From assembly GCA_021737145.1 (NCBI GenBank), contig JAIPEN010000009.1, positions 1-64,000 of the forward strand: a stretch of DNA of 64,000 nt, in the 5' to 3' direction. Below the pieces are notes generated by a model. That model did not search any database. It saw nothing but the letters and a program-made list of their open reading frames with translations, and was not told the origin of the DNA. The stretch comes from Desulfarculaceae bacterium. GTDB taxonomy: Bacteria; Desulfobacterota; Desulfarculia; Desulfarculales; Desulfarculaceae. The translations under genes were made by a program, and so were the position numbers. How positions within the stretch are numbered: position 1 is the stretch's first letter; each line of letters opens with the position of its first letter. Shown here in pieces: positions 63,941-64,000 of the stretch.

Positions 63941-64000
63941 GGGCCTGGGCCCTGATCCTGTGCCTGGGAATTTTGACGCTGGGGTGTGACTCCATGATCG
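63937..64000 (+). CDS. Lipoprotein, truncated by the window end
   Basis: The first 21 codons: MRAWALILCLGILTLGCDSM, lipobox LTLGC with Cys at residue 17. Start ATG 63937 overlaps the preceding stop (ATGA), so it is in the same operon. The rest lies outside the window. Confidence 0.65.
   Translation, partial: MRAWALILCLGILTLGCDSMI

Noticed and set aside
1..64000. CRISPR arrays
   Set aside because: No regularly spaced short direct repeats with unique spacers were found; the interspersed repeats A and B are irregular.
1..64000. tRNA or rRNA genes
   Set aside because: No cloverleaf with GTTCGA-type T arm and CCA-side stem was recognised in any gap, and no rRNA-like stretch is present. A tRNAscan run would be decisive.

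Overview
The window is GC-rich (most genes read as roughly two-thirds G+C, with strong G/C third positions) and looks like the chromosome of an anaerobic deltaproteobacterium (Desulfobacterota, perhaps near Desulfarculaceae). That placement is an inference from codon style, gene families (PAS/GAF kinases, glutamate decarboxylase, Mla-type lipid transport, PEP-CTERM protein, bS22/COX24 mini-protein, CoA-transferases) and the repeat types. No rRNA or tRNA gene and no CRISPR array was seen.

Layout. 1-1256: a complete IS3-family element that cuts off the 3' end of an AT-richer HEPN-like gene (to 1921). 1922-2912: repeat-dense DNA around a GIY-YIG gene. 2913-4102: pdxA and a glutaredoxin. 4424-8700: six tightly packed phage-tail-like genes with no capsid, terminase, tape measure or lysis genes. 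8850-11657: a CoA-transferase/GNAT fusion and an AT-rich trypsin-like protein. 12240-20666: a secreted protein, a GH13 phosphorylase, phenylacetate-CoA ligase, a PAS protein, a succinate/acetate-type CoA-transferase, glutamate decarboxylase and an alpha/beta hydrolase. 20667-24383: a candidate small RNA, a PAS histidine kinase and a diguanylate cyclase. 23871-28892: def-fmt-rsmB-[Mrr-type nuclease]-rpe-vanZ, a translation operon carrying an AT-rich restriction gene. 28947-34691: DUF1573, a phosphatase, two paralogous small secreted proteins, GNAT, DUF434 plus PP-loop ATPase, thioesterase. 34969-38835: MgtC, LemA, nucleotidyltransferase, TPM protein and a CbpA-type DnaJ.

39077-47329: HolC-like protein, the 30-residue bS22/COX24 protein, lytic transglycosylase, purine nucleoside phosphorylase, a repeat island with an EamA transporter remnant, a PEP-CTERM protein, a promoter-RNA-terminator unit, a SAM methyltransferase, two tandem MTA/SAH-deaminase-type amidohydrolases and a DUF1330 protein. 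47478-54072: MscS channel, an HD/HD-GYP gene with an apparent frameshift, ArsA-type ATPase with a CPLC mini-protein, ruvB and an RNase H-fold exonuclease. 54691-64000: Ntn hydrolase, DUF1566 protein, lipoprotein, a four-gene Mla-type operon (STAS-MlaE, MlaF, MlaD, lipoprotein), UspA, GAF histidine kinase, a small conserved protein and two lipoproteins, the last running off the window.

Two interspersed repeat families mark the intergenic DNA: long GTCATTGCGAGG...GCAATC/GCAATGAC elements and a ~32-bp GTAGGTTGGGTAGAGCG...CCCAAC element, usually found side by side. The points most worth following are the structured RNA ahead of the methyltransferase/SAH-deaminase genes, the stand-alone tail module, and the pattern of single AT-rich conflict-type genes (HEPN-like, trypsin-like, Mrr-like) set into an otherwise uniform GC-rich chromosome.
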